The translations under genes and the position numbers were made by a program. Below, one piece after another: positions 21,082 through 32,221 of a stretch of DNA of 64,000 bases. The DNA comes from Trichosphaerium sp. ATCC 40318 (Eukaryota > Discosea > Flabellinia > Trichosidae), in contig JALMLS010000013.1 in assembly GCA_038496445.1 (NCBI GenBank), positions 124,001 through 188,000 of the forward strand. Direction: 5' to 3'. The notes below the pieces were generated by a model that was not told where the DNA came from, made no database searches, and was given only the letters and a program-made list of their open reading frames with translations. Positions within the stretch are counted from its first letter, which is position 1, and every line of letters starts with the position of its first letter.

Positions 21082-21348
21082 CTATTTAAAAGATTTATTG
21101 TTTTCAGTACTTGTTACAATACTAAGTAGATACATAATAAAGAAAGGAAGTACAAAAAGACAGCCTATGTAGCTCAATTTTTTTACTAAAATTGTTACAG
21201 GTGCTAAAGTCATTGGAGGAAGCGTGTGCTGTTGTAGTTGGAGGACAGTCAGGAGGCAAGATGTAGGATGTAATTTTGTAGGAGGGCTTGTAGTAGAAGT
21301 TAATGTTGTAGGAGGAAGTGTTGTTGGAGGTAAAGTTGTTGGAGGCAA
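21082..21348 (-). CDS. Thr/Pro stalk and C-terminal membrane anchor, partial gene
   Basis: The exon encodes PPTTLPPTTLPPTTLTSTT repeats followed by one transmembrane segment (IGCLFVLPFFIMYLLSIV) and a short tail. This is the end of a type I surface protein, with the same plan as the lectin receptor at 35599. Upstream exons on the minus strand could not be identified with confidence between 21349 and 22030. Confidence 0.45.
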   Translation of the reverse strand: MPPTTLPPTTLPPTTLTSTTSPPTKLHPTSCLLTVLQLQQHTLPPMTLAPVTILVKKLSYIGCLFVLPFFIMYLLSIVTSTENNKSFK

Positions 21349-22148
21349 TGTAGAGATTCCAATGCACCTCTAATGATTGTGCAGGAGTGAAGGCACTAAT
21401 TGATTACAATAAAAAAGTTGTAGATATGTAATGTACTCATGCGAAAGATGTTTCAGGGTATCCAATATTGGAAGGAGCCAGTTAAATTATGTGATGAAGA
21501 GAAAATCCTCAATAAAGTTATACAAGGTAACCTTAGTGACCATAGAAAAATGGCGTTCAATGTGTATAGGTAAAACGGTACAGAGGAGAATTACTTAATG
21601 ATAAGGTTATCCTTCTAAGAGTACATAAAATAAGTAGGAAGAAGTGCTTTAGTCATAGTAAGTATTTTCTGAATAAGTGAAGAAAGATTGTTTTTTCAGA
21701 AGTATTTTCTGTTTTTCATGAATTCCTCGGTTAGATTTCTGTTTCTGTGCAACACAGGTATTGCTGTGTGTACACAAACAGCAATTAAATGTAATATCTT
21801 CGTTGTATGCCCTAGTATGCTCACTACAGCTATTTAAATTAAAGACCGTAGATTATCAATTCCAACCCATTGGAAGAACGAAACTCCTAAAAGCTGATTA
21901 TACCGAAAAGTCTGGTACACCATTACATACATGGCGGTCCACTGAGAAATACCCAGTAATACAAAAACCGGAGCTATGTTACCAACTAGATTTGACGCTA
22001 CAAGCGCTGCATTCATCACAGCAAGGAATCAATGAAAATGTTTGAACTCGCGCCTTGTTCAAGCGCTAAAAATATAAATAAGATGAAAGTCCTTTGGCAT
22101 GTTAACAGTACTGTTATCTATGTAGTAGTTATATTTTTACTCAATAAG
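21349..22148. other. Uncharacterised stretch
   Basis: A 62-codon minus-strand frame at 22019-21834 encodes two hydrophobic stretches (VASNLVGNIAPVFVLLGISQ and MYVMVYQTF) and may be an exon of a membrane protein, perhaps the missing front of the stalk gene at 21082. A plus-strand frame overlaps it. I cannot decide between them. Confidence 0.3.
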
Positions 22149-23121
22149 TTACACTAGCCACGACATCTCCGGCACAGGATTTTGAACTGGAAATAAAGTG
22201 GGCGGTGGATTCGCAGGTGAATGTTGTACAGAGCTTGTAAAGGATAATTGTTTCAACCGTAAACGAGTTCTTGGAGATTTATATTCTTCTTTCTTCGATA
22301 CCGTGCTTGTTTGTCGAGTACCCGCAGCATTCTGAAGCTTATGTCTTATCCTTAAGGACCTTCTGGAGTGTCTAAATCCATGAGCATTTGCCAAAGCCTA
22401 GTACATAATTTAAAAAAAAATAATCACGTGATAGAGTACACAATAAGAAAACGAACCTCTAGTACAGGTAACACTGCTACAATATCCTCTGTTCTTCTTG
22501 TACCGATACACCAAGCTATTTTCTCCGGTCTTATTCCCCATTGGAATAAAGCTCTCAAGGCCAACCAAGTCTCCCTTGTTGACAAAGGTCCGTGACATTT
22601 AGGAAGAGGTAGCGCACTATGATCCAGCGACATCATTGCTTTGTCATGCTAAAACCAAAAATTAAGAGCGGAATACTCTGTGTGCGTAGTATCTCACCTC
22701 ATCTACAACTTGAGGTACAAATACTCCGACGGAAGCGAGATGGAAACAGTTTACTCTTCCTAGAAGAAAAATCATCAAAAGGAATACCCGGCGGTAGCTA
22801 ATACCTTTGTATTTTACTTTTTGGTAATGAGTTCTGACTTGTGACGGGTTTCGTGTATGTATCAATTCAGAGACCTCATATCGCGTAGCATTGTATTGTA
22901 AACCATCAAAACCGATTCTCCATTCACGTGGTTTCCATTGCCCTTTCAAGTACCTGTATGTCATGGTAGGGTTGTTGTACACTGTTGCCGCGGATACAGC
23001 CATCCGGACATTGAACGAGGGCTTCTATATTAGTTGTTAACTAACTCTACAGATAATCAGTTAAACTACATACCTGTTGCGTGATTATCTGTGACGTTGG
23101 GGCATTATGACAAGTGGTCAT
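22149..23121 (-). CDS. Two-SANT (Myb-like) nuclear protein
   Basis: Five exons join with exact phase: 23121-23074, 23024-22805, 22759-22698, 22648-22457 and 22397-22149. The first SANT-like unit has KGQWKPREWRIGFDGLQYN and then ELIHTRNPSQVRTHYQKV, close to the SHAQKYF-type Myb pattern (T-R-T-x-x-Q-V-R-x-H-x-Q-K). A second unit has TRETWLALRALFQWG and CIGTRRTEDIVAVL. The C-terminal tail is basic (HSRRSLRIRHKLQN). It is probably a DNA-binding transcription regulator. Intron 4 contains the palindromic TCACGTGA at 22424-22431. Confidence 0.72.
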
Positions 23122-24049
23122 CACTGTGTTGTTTAATGAAGAGTACGTTGTTGGTGAGAATGCAGTAGTTTTGACTTTTTTTTTGTCTGTGCGTCAATTG
23201 TATGGCCTTAGAACTGAAAGTTCTGAGTTATCGCTTGTCGTATAACTAGAATTACTGTTGTTTGTAAGATTTATTTTGTTAGAAAGGATGCTTAACTGAC
23301 GACATAACATGGTGTCTAAACTACTTCACAATGTGATTTGTACCATAGTTTCTGCCCTTAAAACTTTTTCGTCAGCTGTTCAATGACGTAAACACAAGTC
23401 TAAAAGGCCGTTGTATGTTATAATGATGAGTTTTAACACAAGGTTAAAGGAGTTTAGGGCGATCTTGTGCTTTTTTTTGTTAAAATGCCTTGACAATGTT
23501 GGGTACAGTGTTGTTTTATAATTATTGCCCAAATATAGGCATTACGCTAATAAAGATAATTTCTACATTGTTCACTCAGGCAAGAAACCAGTGTTTATTA
23601 ACTGCGAGTTTTTTCGGGATTGTGTAACATGAATCCTTTGTGTCACTTATTTATTTTAAGAGGTTCATAAATCAATTATTGTAACGTAAAGCTGACCCTA
23701 CAGTTCAAGTAGGTACTAAGCACAGGTGACCAGCGTAGCCACTGGCTGGATCCTAAGAGATTTTTTGTGACAAATCGTACGACTGTTTAGACTAGCGTGC
23801 AGTTTTCGATGACGCGATGTTGAAAAGGAAGAAAATAATAAAATGAACTGCGAAAAATCTTCCAATTGTTCAAACACTGTTTGCCCATCCGAGTACCAAG
23901 CGAAGTGGTTTTGAGTTCAACATTTGTTCTATTTTTTTATGCCTCTTTTCGCGATATCACTCACGTGATTTTAACTGGTTTCTAAATTCAGTGGATTTGG
24001 TTTTTAGTTTCTTTGTTGTCTACAAATTACGTGGATGTAAAAGACTTCA
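23122..24049. other. Intergenic, 0.9 kb
   Basis: No supported gene. A CACGTG site (23962-23967, within CTCACGTGATT) lies 83 bp before the small basic reading frame at 24050. Confidence 0.4.
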
Positions 24050-24226
24050 ATGACTACCAACGAGTCAAAACTTAATCGCATTTTTGCCAGGGCCAACCCT
24101 GATTTTTCCAGGGGAACCCTTGTTAAGATGAGAAAACTAGGAAACAAAACTAAAAACCAGAAGTACCGGTTGATAAACACGTACGCGCCCGAGATAGCTC
24201 GACTAAAACGACTAAAAATTCAATGA
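24050..24226 (+). CDS. Small basic protein, unknown
   Basis: A 58-residue frame from ATG to TGA is rich in Lys/Arg and looks protein-like (NRIFARANPDFSRGTLVKM, then TYAPEIARLKRLKIQ). It has a CACGTG site 83 bp upstream, the spacing seen before other genes here. No family is recognised. Its length and charge would suit a ribosomal or mitochondrial accessory protein, but that is only a guess. It could also be one exon of a longer gene. Confidence 0.4.
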   Translation: MTTNESKLNRIFARANPDFSRGTLVKMRKLGNKTKNQKYRLINTYAPEIARLKRLKIQ

Positions 24227-24733
24227 AAATCTGTTTGCGTTCGTTTTTGTCGCTATGTAGAACGCACCTCACCGTCTTTTTTGGTAGTAAAAACCGGTCG
24301 GCAAAAAGCACGTAGTTCGGCTTTTAATAGTTACGTAAACTGGTATTGACAAAAATTAAATGTCGCGTTATCACTTCAACAAGAATGGTTTTCGAAGACC
24401 ACTTGAACTCTAGTATTTTTTATGTTGGCGGATGAAAACTGAGCTGCTTTAAACAACAAGTCTATGATCTATGCGGCCAACCTTCGCACTAATTCGTACA
24501 AGACACTAAATACCACGAATCTATTAACCCCACGTGATAATTTCGAAAACAGGCAACAAAACAAACTAAGAGGCGAACTCTGTATTTTTACATTCTGTAC
24601 AAGGTTGGGTCTATTCTAACCCACGTGTGGGTGCCAAAAAAGTCTTAACGTGAAGGTATGTTGCAAAAAAAATTGATTAGGGAGCAAAGAGGCGTTTGGC
24701 AATTCCATGTTTTTTGCGGCTTTTTTTTTCCCT
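24227..24733. other. Intergenic
   Basis: About 500 bases without a convincing frame. Two CACGTG palindromes occur (24531 and 24622), the second inside CCACGTGTGG. Confidence 0.4.
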
Positions 24734-25332
24734 TTAGAAGATGTAAGGCATAAAAGCTTGTTCCTGTTGTTGCTTCTCATCTACATGTATCTTATCTACT
24801 AAGAAAGCAAGCTCAGTATCATACTCTGCACCTTGAGGACTAAAAAGGAGGATCAGATTGCCAAGTTTGATAAAAAGAAAATAAATTACGATAATTCTCA
24901 TAAACCGACACTAATTTTTCATTAACAAACTGTACAACGCGTTTTTCAACGCTTGTATTGAAGCTCAAGCACTTAAAAGATGACAACAACGTAAATTCTA
25001 CTTTGGTGACGATATTTTTTGTATTCTTACCTCATTTCAGGTGCGTGGGCGTTGAATGTTCCTTCTAGTTGGTTATAAGGGTTGTAATGGTTCGAAAGCG
25101 GTTGTATTTGTGTAACTGGATTTGTAGGCCTAATAGACGGTTATTTAAAAACAATGGAGACGTAGTACGTCGTTTGGCGCGCATTTGACTGAGCGCTGTA
25201 TTGATTTGGTTGTGTAGGTACACTTTGTTGTGCAGGTTGTTGTGCGTGTAGATTAGGGTTAATCCGTAACTGCTGTTGAATCTTGCGAAGCAATTCTTGC
25301 TCCTCGATTTCTGCTTTACTCCTAGCCGCCAT
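24734..25332 (-). CDS. Small Gln-rich protein, unknown
   Basis: Three exons in exact phase (25332-25169, 25129-25031, 24839-24734) give about 122 residues. An N-terminal coiled-coil-like part (EIEEQELLRKIQQQLRIN) leads into a Gln/Pro/Asn-rich middle (PAQQSVPTQPNQYS) and an acidic-helical end (YDTELAFLVDKIHVDEKQQQ). The first intron is only 39 bases. No catalytic or transmembrane motif is visible. It shares a 222-bp divergent promoter region with the repeat-domain gene at 25555. Confidence 0.6.
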
Positions 25333-25554
25333 ACCTTAGTTATATTATACCTATCGCGAATAGGGTAGTTGGTGTAGTAACGGAATTGAATAATAAAGGC
25401 AAGAAGCGTAGTAACTTAACGACTACGTTTTTTAAACAACCGAATGTCCATACCGTCATGTCGTTTAGATGAAGTAGAGAAATGGTGGCTTGTACGTAGT
25501 TGCCTGATTGTTACTTTTTTTCCATAAACTGTGACTTCTGCAAATACAGTCGCG

Positions 25555-27590
25555 ATGGTAACCAAAACGCTCTGTGTAGCTTTTGATTGCGTTTTTAATT
25601 ATTTTGCGCGCTTTTTTGGACTTTCCAAGTTGTACAAAAGTTGTAGGATCTCTCAAAGCCACTACACGCTCCTGTTTAATTAATTCACGTTATTTCTTTA
25701 CCGTTTGCTTATTTTTGAATACAGCTATCCCAAAAAAATTATTTCGAACGCCACACGGTTACTACGATGATATATTGAACCAAAGGAAGCGGTTTAATAC
25801 CATTGGACAAGATTTAAATATAAAACACCTTGATCAATGGTATGATGCATCTACAAAGGACATAGTAGCAGCAGGAGGGCGAAAAATATTAGATAGGTAA
25901 GAAACTATTGCTGTTGGAAATAGCTACGTCTGAATTTTCAAATCGTTTTGCAAAAATCTGCCTTGTGTCATCACCAATGCTTACAAAGACTCAGATATAA
26001 CGACTCTATATCATTGACAGTATCGAGTATATATAATGGGCGCTCTTGGTTAGCCTATCGCTTCAGGTAAGCGAAAACAGCATTTTTCAAATTAATGTTT
26101 TTTTTCAGAACTGTACCACGACGTTTTTGGGATGTTGTGACAAACCAAAGGCAAAAATTTGACTCTATTGGAGAAATTCTACATGTACATACGTTAAGCG
26201 AATGGCATCATGTAACAGCAGATCAAGCAAGTGCTTTAGGAGCACGTAGAATACTAGATAAGTGCGTACTATTTTTGACACATTTCACTTTTTCTTTTTA
26301 CAGATTTCTTTCTCTACAAACAAGTCTGACACTTTTCATTCAAGGTATGGCGGTACCTTACAAAGTACTATACAGAATATTTACCCAGAAATACAAAAGC
26401 AGCCTTGGACTTTTAGGTAAACATTGAAACTTATGAAATTTCTTGTTAATTTGTATTTTGTTTATCAGAGTACCACAAGCGTATTGGCTTAATTTTGATA
26501 ACCAGCAAGCGAAATTTCAACAAGTTGCTGAGGCACTTGGCGTTAAAACTTATTCTCAATGGTATAACATTGATAGTGAGTCTATAGAGCGTGCTGGAGG
26601 ACGTCCAGTGCTTGATAGGTAACCCTCTTTTTTATCAAATTTAGAGTTGTTATTCAGAGCTATCATTATCTAATACTCAGATATAGGTATAATAGATCTG
26701 TTTCTCAGATGGTTGAGGCGTTGTATCCAGATTATGATTGGGTATCATGGCGATTCAAGTACGCTTAAGCCCATTTAAGTCAGGCTTTAGCAAATCTACA
26801 ATCTTTTTTTTTACTGCGGCTTTCATGTTGACTCTTGGTAAAAAGCAGCATAGCTATTTATCTTCTTTTTATGTATTTAACTGGTGCTTTTTTAGGCGTG
26901 TACCTGTTCGTCATTGGGATAAAGTAGAAAATCAAAAACGTCGTATTGATTTTATTGGTAAATTATTGAATGTCAAGACACTTGATCAATGGTATAATAT
27001 TACAACAGATACACTGATACGTTTTGGTGCTCGTAGCATAATAGACAGGTATAATCCTTTTCATATATCTACTCTTTATTGGTTTAAAACGCTGTTTCAT
27101 TTGACAGTGGTTTTCACTGTTTTCTTCTTTTTGTTGAACTTATTGATGTCTTAGATACAATAAGTCTATAACCCGTACTATGAAGACTATATACCCTAGT
27201 TACTCTTGGCAGTTTGGGTACGTTGTTTTCATAAAATATTTGTTTTTTGACGCCCTTTGTGAGCTCACCCTCTGATTTTGTTCTTAAAGATGGACTTCGA
27301 AAGCGATTGTTACTTTCTTAAAAACAGCAGAAGAAAGCCTTCTCATTGACAAACCAGAATTATGGTGTCGTGTCTCAATGTGGCAAGTGCGTAAACTAGG
27401 TGGAGGAGGATTGATTGACAAATTTCCAATGGCATTGAGTGCCTTATATCCAAATCATCCATGGAGAAAACTTTTAACCGCTGCAGCCAAAAAGTCAGAA
27501 CAAAGGTGACAATAATCAATCATCACCACTTTGCTATTTGTTTACCTTCTTAACAGGTGGTTACTTGAGTCAACAAAGTCACTATTCTAG
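25555..27590 (+). CDS. Protein of four to five tandem ~75-residue W/GGR-LDRY repeats
   Basis: Exons in compatible phase encode a repeated unit: NQRKRFNTIGQDLNI, then LDQWY, then GGRKILDRYN, then SIYNGRSWLAYRF. Later units have NQRQKFDSIGEIL...ARRILDK, NQQAKFQQVAEALGV...GGRPVLDRYN...LYPDYDWVSWRF and NQKRRIDFIGKLLNV...ARSIIDRYN...IYPSYSW. A degenerate last unit reads KLGGGGLIDKFP...LYPNHPW. Each unit is split at the same place (after LDR, before Y) and again at its end, so exons match half-repeats. The same domain type occurs in uncharacterised proteins of algae, oomycetes and some fungi (from memory; function unknown). The proposed start (25555, MVTKTLCVAFDCVF) is basic/hydrophobic and could be an organelle or secretion signal, but is unsure. 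Confidence 0.7.
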
Positions 27591-27916
27591 AGCGAGAACC
27601 TTTAAGGGGAGAATGTAATATAGGAAGAGATTAAGCGTTGTCATGTCGATACTCCGAGCTCTTCACTAATAAAATAGATCAATGCCATATTGTATTGTTT
27701 ATGTGAAGGCTAAGAAATAAACTGGTTTGTAAATAACTACTGTTCACGTAACTGATGGGTTTTGTACAACAAACGTGCTTGTATATAAGCTAAACAGAGT
27801 TAACTTGTGACTCAAAATTTAGAGCTCTCATGAATACATATTCAGAAAAAGTAGTGCTGCCTTAGCACTCTTGGCTTAACATTGCGCGTGTCGTTTACCC
27901 AATCAATTTACATACA
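27591..27916. other. Intergenic
   Basis: Terminator of the repeat-domain gene and promoter of the split gene at 27917; nothing else seen. Confidence 0.4.
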
Positions 27917-28329
27917 ATGGAAGAAACAGCAACACCTTATGAGAACAAAGAAGAAAGCAAGAAAAGAGCAGTAGTTATACGACTCTATTTCAGTACGTGT
28001 ACTAGAAAAATGTATTTTGCCGTTTACGAATGTTTGGCACGTGATATTACGCAAAATTGTTTATTTGTTTATTTGACATTCACAAAAATAGCATTCATGT
28101 GTCTGTAATATCTTTTGAGATTCATTTTCACAAACCATTCGATTTCCATGGAAGCAAGCCTTCATCACGTTAAAACTAACAAACTTGTTTTCAACTTACT
28201 TTTACACGTTAGGCTATAATCTACGCAAACATTGCAGGACAAACTTATACCTACGTGTATCTTCTGCCACAGAGCCATACCTCACAGAACTACAAGAGCT
28301 TTTCCGTGAAGCTGCAAGAACGTATGCAG

Positions 28330-28348
28330 ATATCCTACCTCTTGTAAC
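28330..28348. repeat. Target-site duplication, left copy
   Basis: The 19 bases ATATCCTACCTCTTGTAAC are repeated exactly at 32933-32951 and flank the LINE. Length and perfection are typical of target-primed reverse transcription. Confidence 0.93.
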
Positions 28349-28615
28349 TTTTTTTTTTTTTTTTTAGAATAAGAGGCAGCGCGCTAGCGCCTACTTTATT
28401 ACATAGGTTGTGTTACATTGTTACGGTTTACAAGATAGAAAAAATAAAAAACCAAATTTATTTTTGCAATAGGATCCTTCTCATCAGTATAGTTTTGTAT
28501 CACATAAATAAAATGATTAGAACTGAATTGTAATTAATTGAGTTAAAGGGAAAAAGGGGGGTTTGGGGGGCGGAGCCCACCATGAAGGGGGTTGGGGGGA
28601 AGTAAAAACATAACC

Positions 28616-28721
28616 TTCGAGGGCCTATAGGGATAAATTAGTTTGAGGGCCTATAGGGGTAAAATAGTTCGAGGGCCTATAGGGTATAAATGAGTTTGAG
28701 GGCCTATAGGGTATAAATGAG
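28616..28721. repeat. 26-bp tandem repeat, four copies, in the LINE 3' region
   Basis: Units start at 28616, 28642, 28668 and 28695, each with the core GAGGGCCTATAGGG followed by an A/T-rich part (ATAAAT...AG). A partial extra unit (TTCGAGGGAAG) follows at 28739. Variable 3' minisatellites occur in several LINE clades. Confidence 0.9.
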
Positions 28722-28879
28722 TAAATGAGTAAAAACCCTTCGAGGGAAGTCCCCCCAAGTAAAAAGAGTATCTATTAAATTAGGCTACCACACACTAAGC
28801 TGTGGTAACTAGGTATAGGGAGCGCAATCGGCTCCAAATTTGCAACGCAAATTAGGAGGGTACGCGACCCTTGGTTGTA

Positions 28880-31800
28880 TTAATTATATATTGAACCTAT
28901 TCTATGGACGGGTTTGGAAACTCTTCGATCATTAGTAGGTGTTAAAAATTGACTTAATACAATTGTACCATCTGGCAGTATATCATCTACTCCGCTACCA
29001 ATCGCAAAAGCTGGTGTATTTAACTGTAATCTTCTAAGACTTTTCTGTTCTTTGATAACCTCTGAGTAATCCATTTGAACATGACATTTGCTTCTATTTG
29101 TATTCCATCTGTTTGTCTCTTCGTTCTTGTAAATCCAATCAACATCCTTTATAGTTCCATTATATTTTGCTATGATCATCCAATATATAAATTTATATCT
29201 AATTTGTTGACCTGCTAACCACTTACCTACCGGGACACCATGTTTTATATCATTTCTAATTATCCACGTGATTGCTAAAATAATGCCTATTTCCAAAAGG
29301 TGATGTACTGACTTACAATTCTGTAGTGATTCTTTAAGTGATATATCCGGTGAGCAAAATGTCAATAGATCATATATAACCTCCATTATCTTGCTAGGTA
29401 TCGACCAGTCATAAAATATTTCTTCGTGCTTCTCAGGAGGGAACGCATCTTTTTTATGTGTAACGGGAAGACATCTCATAATAAATCTCCACACAACATC
29501 TCTAATATAACTAACTCCTTTGAATTTGCTTAACAACTTGAGAATTGTAGAGTTAAAAATGAAATTTTTCCTGAAGTGAGGTTTTAAACGCGGAATGATA
29601 TTTTTTCTAAATATATTTGTAAAAAATTTTACTTTTCTAAATTTTTTTTCTGGTTTTACATTAAAAGATTCAAAAGAATTTCTACATAAGGAGCTTAGCT
29701 GAGAGCCATCTTTCCATGCTTGTGAATATATTGTATCTGTCGCCAAGTGTCGTTCCCATAAAGATGCTTTGAAGGCATTGCTTATTTGAGCAATCGAACT
29801 TAAAGAAAAACCTCCTTTTGAAAACGAAAGTGATAACTGCGACCAAGAAACACGGGAATACAATTTTTCCTTATCTAAAACACGTGATACATCCCAGAGA
29901 AACCAATTGCACACGTTGATGAGTTTGGCGGTTGCACTAGGAGGAATTGAAAGAGGTTTGGTAAAATATATTAGTTGTGATTGAGCATAAGACTTAAAAA
30001 TATTAATTTTTTGGCGAATTGTTTTACACAGTGGTTTCCACTTTACTAATTGTACTGTTATTTTCTCTATTGCTTTGTCCCAATCAAAATTTAGGCCATC
30101 ATCACTCAAGTTAAAGCCAAGATACCTGATACTAGTACCTGTATCGAAAACTTTACTATTATCGTCATTTAGACCTGAAATGTTTGCTTGGAAGCATTTC
30201 TTCTCATTGATCTGTAAACCCGTTGCCTTGTTATATCTATCTAGCCAATAATTCATTTCCTCTATATCTTCTATGGAACTAGCTAGTAAAAGAAGGTCAT
30301 CCGCAAAAAATAAATTTTTTAGCCAGTTTTCTATAGACATTTCTGCACCTTTGATATAAGCCTCGTGATTGATGATCCAATTAAGAGGTTCCACCATTAT
30401 AGCAAAGAAGTATGGACTAATAGGATTACCTTGGCCTGTACCTCTTTTAGTGCAGAAGGTCTCATCGCTGACTACATTGTTGATTCTAACCTGTACGTCT
30501 AATTTAAGAGCTTGAACGAGGAGGTTAGCAATTTTATCGGAGAATCCTACTTTTGTAAGGAAAAGTTTAAGAGCCACGTGACTACAAGAATCGAAGGCCT
30601 TTTTGAAATCATATGCAATCATTCTCAGCCACTTTGAGTGTTTTTTGTTGAACGCAATAGCTTCCAAAGCGGCTATGACGTTATCCACTATGTCTCTACC
30701 TGGTATGAAACCGTTCTGCGTTTTAAGAATAATCTTCGACATTAGAGGAGTTAAACGGTTATAAAATATCTTCATCAGTATTTTATAATCTACGTTAGTG
30801 AGAGTAATCGGACAGTAATTAGCCATAAGTTTTGGGTCACCTTTTTTAAAAATAGGAATTATCGTACCCTTACACAAAAATTGATCAACACAACCTTGTT
30901 GTATGAAGTTATTGAACAAATTTGTTAGTATAGGTGTAAAAGTGCTCTTCATTGCTTTGTAAACACACGCTGATAAACCATCTGGCCCAGGAGCTTTATT
31001 TGATGGCATGTTATCTATGACATCTTCCACTTCTGATTCTTCAATTTCAACGTTTAGTTTTTCTTCTAACTCTAGAAATGATTTAGGTTTCCATAATTTA
31101 CTTACTTGTTTGAGAACTTGTTCATCTATTTCCAGATCGCCATATAGATGTTTATAAAATCTGACACTGGTAGATAGAATTTCTTTTATATCTTTTGATG
31201 ACGTCTTATTCCATGTACATTCAAGCTCTTCTACAACACGAGCGGAATTTCTACCTTTTAGGATACGTGTTAATTGAGCTGATGGGACTTCGTTAAATTT
31301 GTCTTTATCGATCGAAGCGGCCACACATGTGAATTCTTTTTTTTCTTTGATGAGTTTATTGTATTCTAATAGGTCTTTCATAGTAGCTGTGTGTTTATTT
31401 GATAGAGTCGCTGCTAGCACATTGATTCGTGCGTTCTTTTTGAATAATAGATTGCGTTGATTTTTACTAAATCTAGTTATTAGTTCATTCTTATCACGTA
31501 CATAATCGCTTGGAGAAGGACCAAATGTTAAATCACACGTTTTAGTGGCTTTGTGTACTTCCTTGAAAAGAACTGGATTAATGCGAAAAGGACGAGGGAG
31601 TCGAGGACCGAATTCAAGAGAAGCAAGTAAAATCGAGTGATCAAGTTCAAAAATTGGCATGTCAAAAACTTTGAATGATTTTAGATTAGGAGATAACGTT
31701 TTAGAAATTAATAATAGATCTAATCTACCTCCTTTTTCATGTGTAGGCAGTACTTTGTGGAACTTTACCGCTGCATCAATAAATCCTAATTGTAGTAATA

Positions 31801-32221
31801 ATGCGTATGTTTTAAGTGCCTTTTTATTCTCTAGGCGTAGATTAAAATCACCTGTGATAATATCGCAATCAGCCACCGCTTGAAAGACTTTAAGCCAAAA
31901 ATCATTTGAGCTGTTAGATTTAGCATATATGGTTGCTATTTTTAATTTAACTCCATTGCATTCTATCTCTGCTACCAGAATTCGACCATCTACAGAATTA
32001 AGTAATATCGGTTGTTTACCTCTAACTGCAGTCAATGCTACTCCAGTGCCTCTCCCTTCATCTGTATGTACCGTTTTACGCCTATGATCTTGAAAGACAT
32101 TTGTTTCTGTAGCACAAAAAATATTGCACTTGAGATTGTATGCCAGTTCTCGTACCTTGTCAAAATTACTGAATCCCCTTATATTAGCTGTAGCGAGTTT
32201 GATACACTTATTTTTACTCAT
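28880..32221 (-). CDS. LINE polyprotein: AP endonuclease and reverse transcriptase
   Basis: 1113 residues, uninterrupted. The N-terminal exonuclease-endonuclease-phosphatase domain shows ATANIRGFSNFDKVR, the catalytic Glu in CATETNVF, GDFNLRL (D and N) and the final LDHSILL (D-H). It nicks the target DNA. The reverse transcriptase begins about residue 400 with NMPSNKAPGPDGLSACVYKA. It continues with GTIIPIFKKGDP, AYDFKKAFDSCSH, TKRGTGQGNPISP and the active-site box FFADDLLLLASS. A C-terminal region (NVCNWFLWDVSRV, WSQLSLSFSKGGFSL) matches the post-RT part of L1-like elements with AP endonucleases. I see no RNase H or zinc knuckle. All expected catalytic residues are present, so it is likely competent for mobility, given an RNA-binding partner if one is needed. 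Confidence 0.95.
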   Translation of the reverse strand: MSKNKCIKLATANIRGFSNFDKVRELAYNLKCNIFCATETNVFQDHRRKTVHTDEGRGTGVALTAVRGKQPILLNSVDGRILVAEIECNGVKLKIATIYAKSNSSNDFWLKVFQAVADCDIITGDFNLRLENKKALKTYALLLQLGFIDAAVKFHKVLPTHEKGGRLDLLLISKTLSPNLKSFKVFDMPIFELDHSILLASLEFGPRLPRPFRINPVLFKEVHKATKTCDLTFGPSPSDYVRDKNELITRFSKNQRNLLFKKNARINVLAATLSNKHTATMKDLLEYNKLIKEKKEFTCVAASIDKDKFNEVPSAQLTRILKGRNSARVVEELECTWNKTSSKDIKEILSTSVRFYKHLYGDLEIDEQVLKQVSKLWKPKSFLELEEKLNVEIEESEVEDVIDNMPSNKAPGPDGLSACVYKAMKSTFTPILTNLFNNFIQQGCVDQFLCKGTIIPIFKKGDPKLMANYCPITLTNVDYKILMKIFYNRLTPLMSKIILKTQNGFIPGRDIVDNVIAALEAIAFNKKHSKWLRMIAYDFKKAFDSCSHVALKLFLTKVGFSDKIANLLVQALKLDVQVRINNVVSDETFCTKRGTGQGNPISPYFFAIMVEPLNWIINHEAYIKGAEMSIENWLKNLFFADDLLLLASSIEDIEEMNYWLDRYNKATGLQINEKKCFQANISGLNDDNSKVFDTGTSIRYLGFNLSDDGLNFDWDKAIEKITVQLVKWKPLCKTIRQKINIFKSYAQSQLIYFTKPLSIPPSATAKLINVCNWFLWDVSRVLDKEKLYSRVSWSQLSLSFSKGGFSLSSIAQISNAFKASLWERHLATDTIYSQAWKDGSQLSSLCRNSFESFNVKPEKKFRKVKFFTNIFRKNIIPRLKPHFRKNFIFNSTILKLLSKFKGVSYIRDVVWRFIMRCLPVTHKKDAFPPEKHEEIFYDWSIPSKIMEVIYDLLTFCSPDISLKESLQNCKSVHHLLEIGIILAITWIIRNDIKHGVPVGKWLAGQQIRYKFIYWMIIAKYNGTIKDVDWIYKNEETNRWNTNRSKCHVQMDYSEVIKEQKSLRRLQLNTPAFAIGSGVDDILPDGTIVLSQFLTPTNDRRVSKPVHRIGSIYN

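Noticed and set aside
25465-25662. Minus frame LRDPTTFVQLGKSKKARKI
   Set aside because: Overlaps the proposed first exon of the repeat-domain gene; no start context or downstream exons found. Left open but not annotated.
28549-28725. Possible CRISPR-like array
   Set aside because: Four direct repeats without unique spacers, inside a LINE 3' region of a eukaryotic genome; it is a minisatellite.
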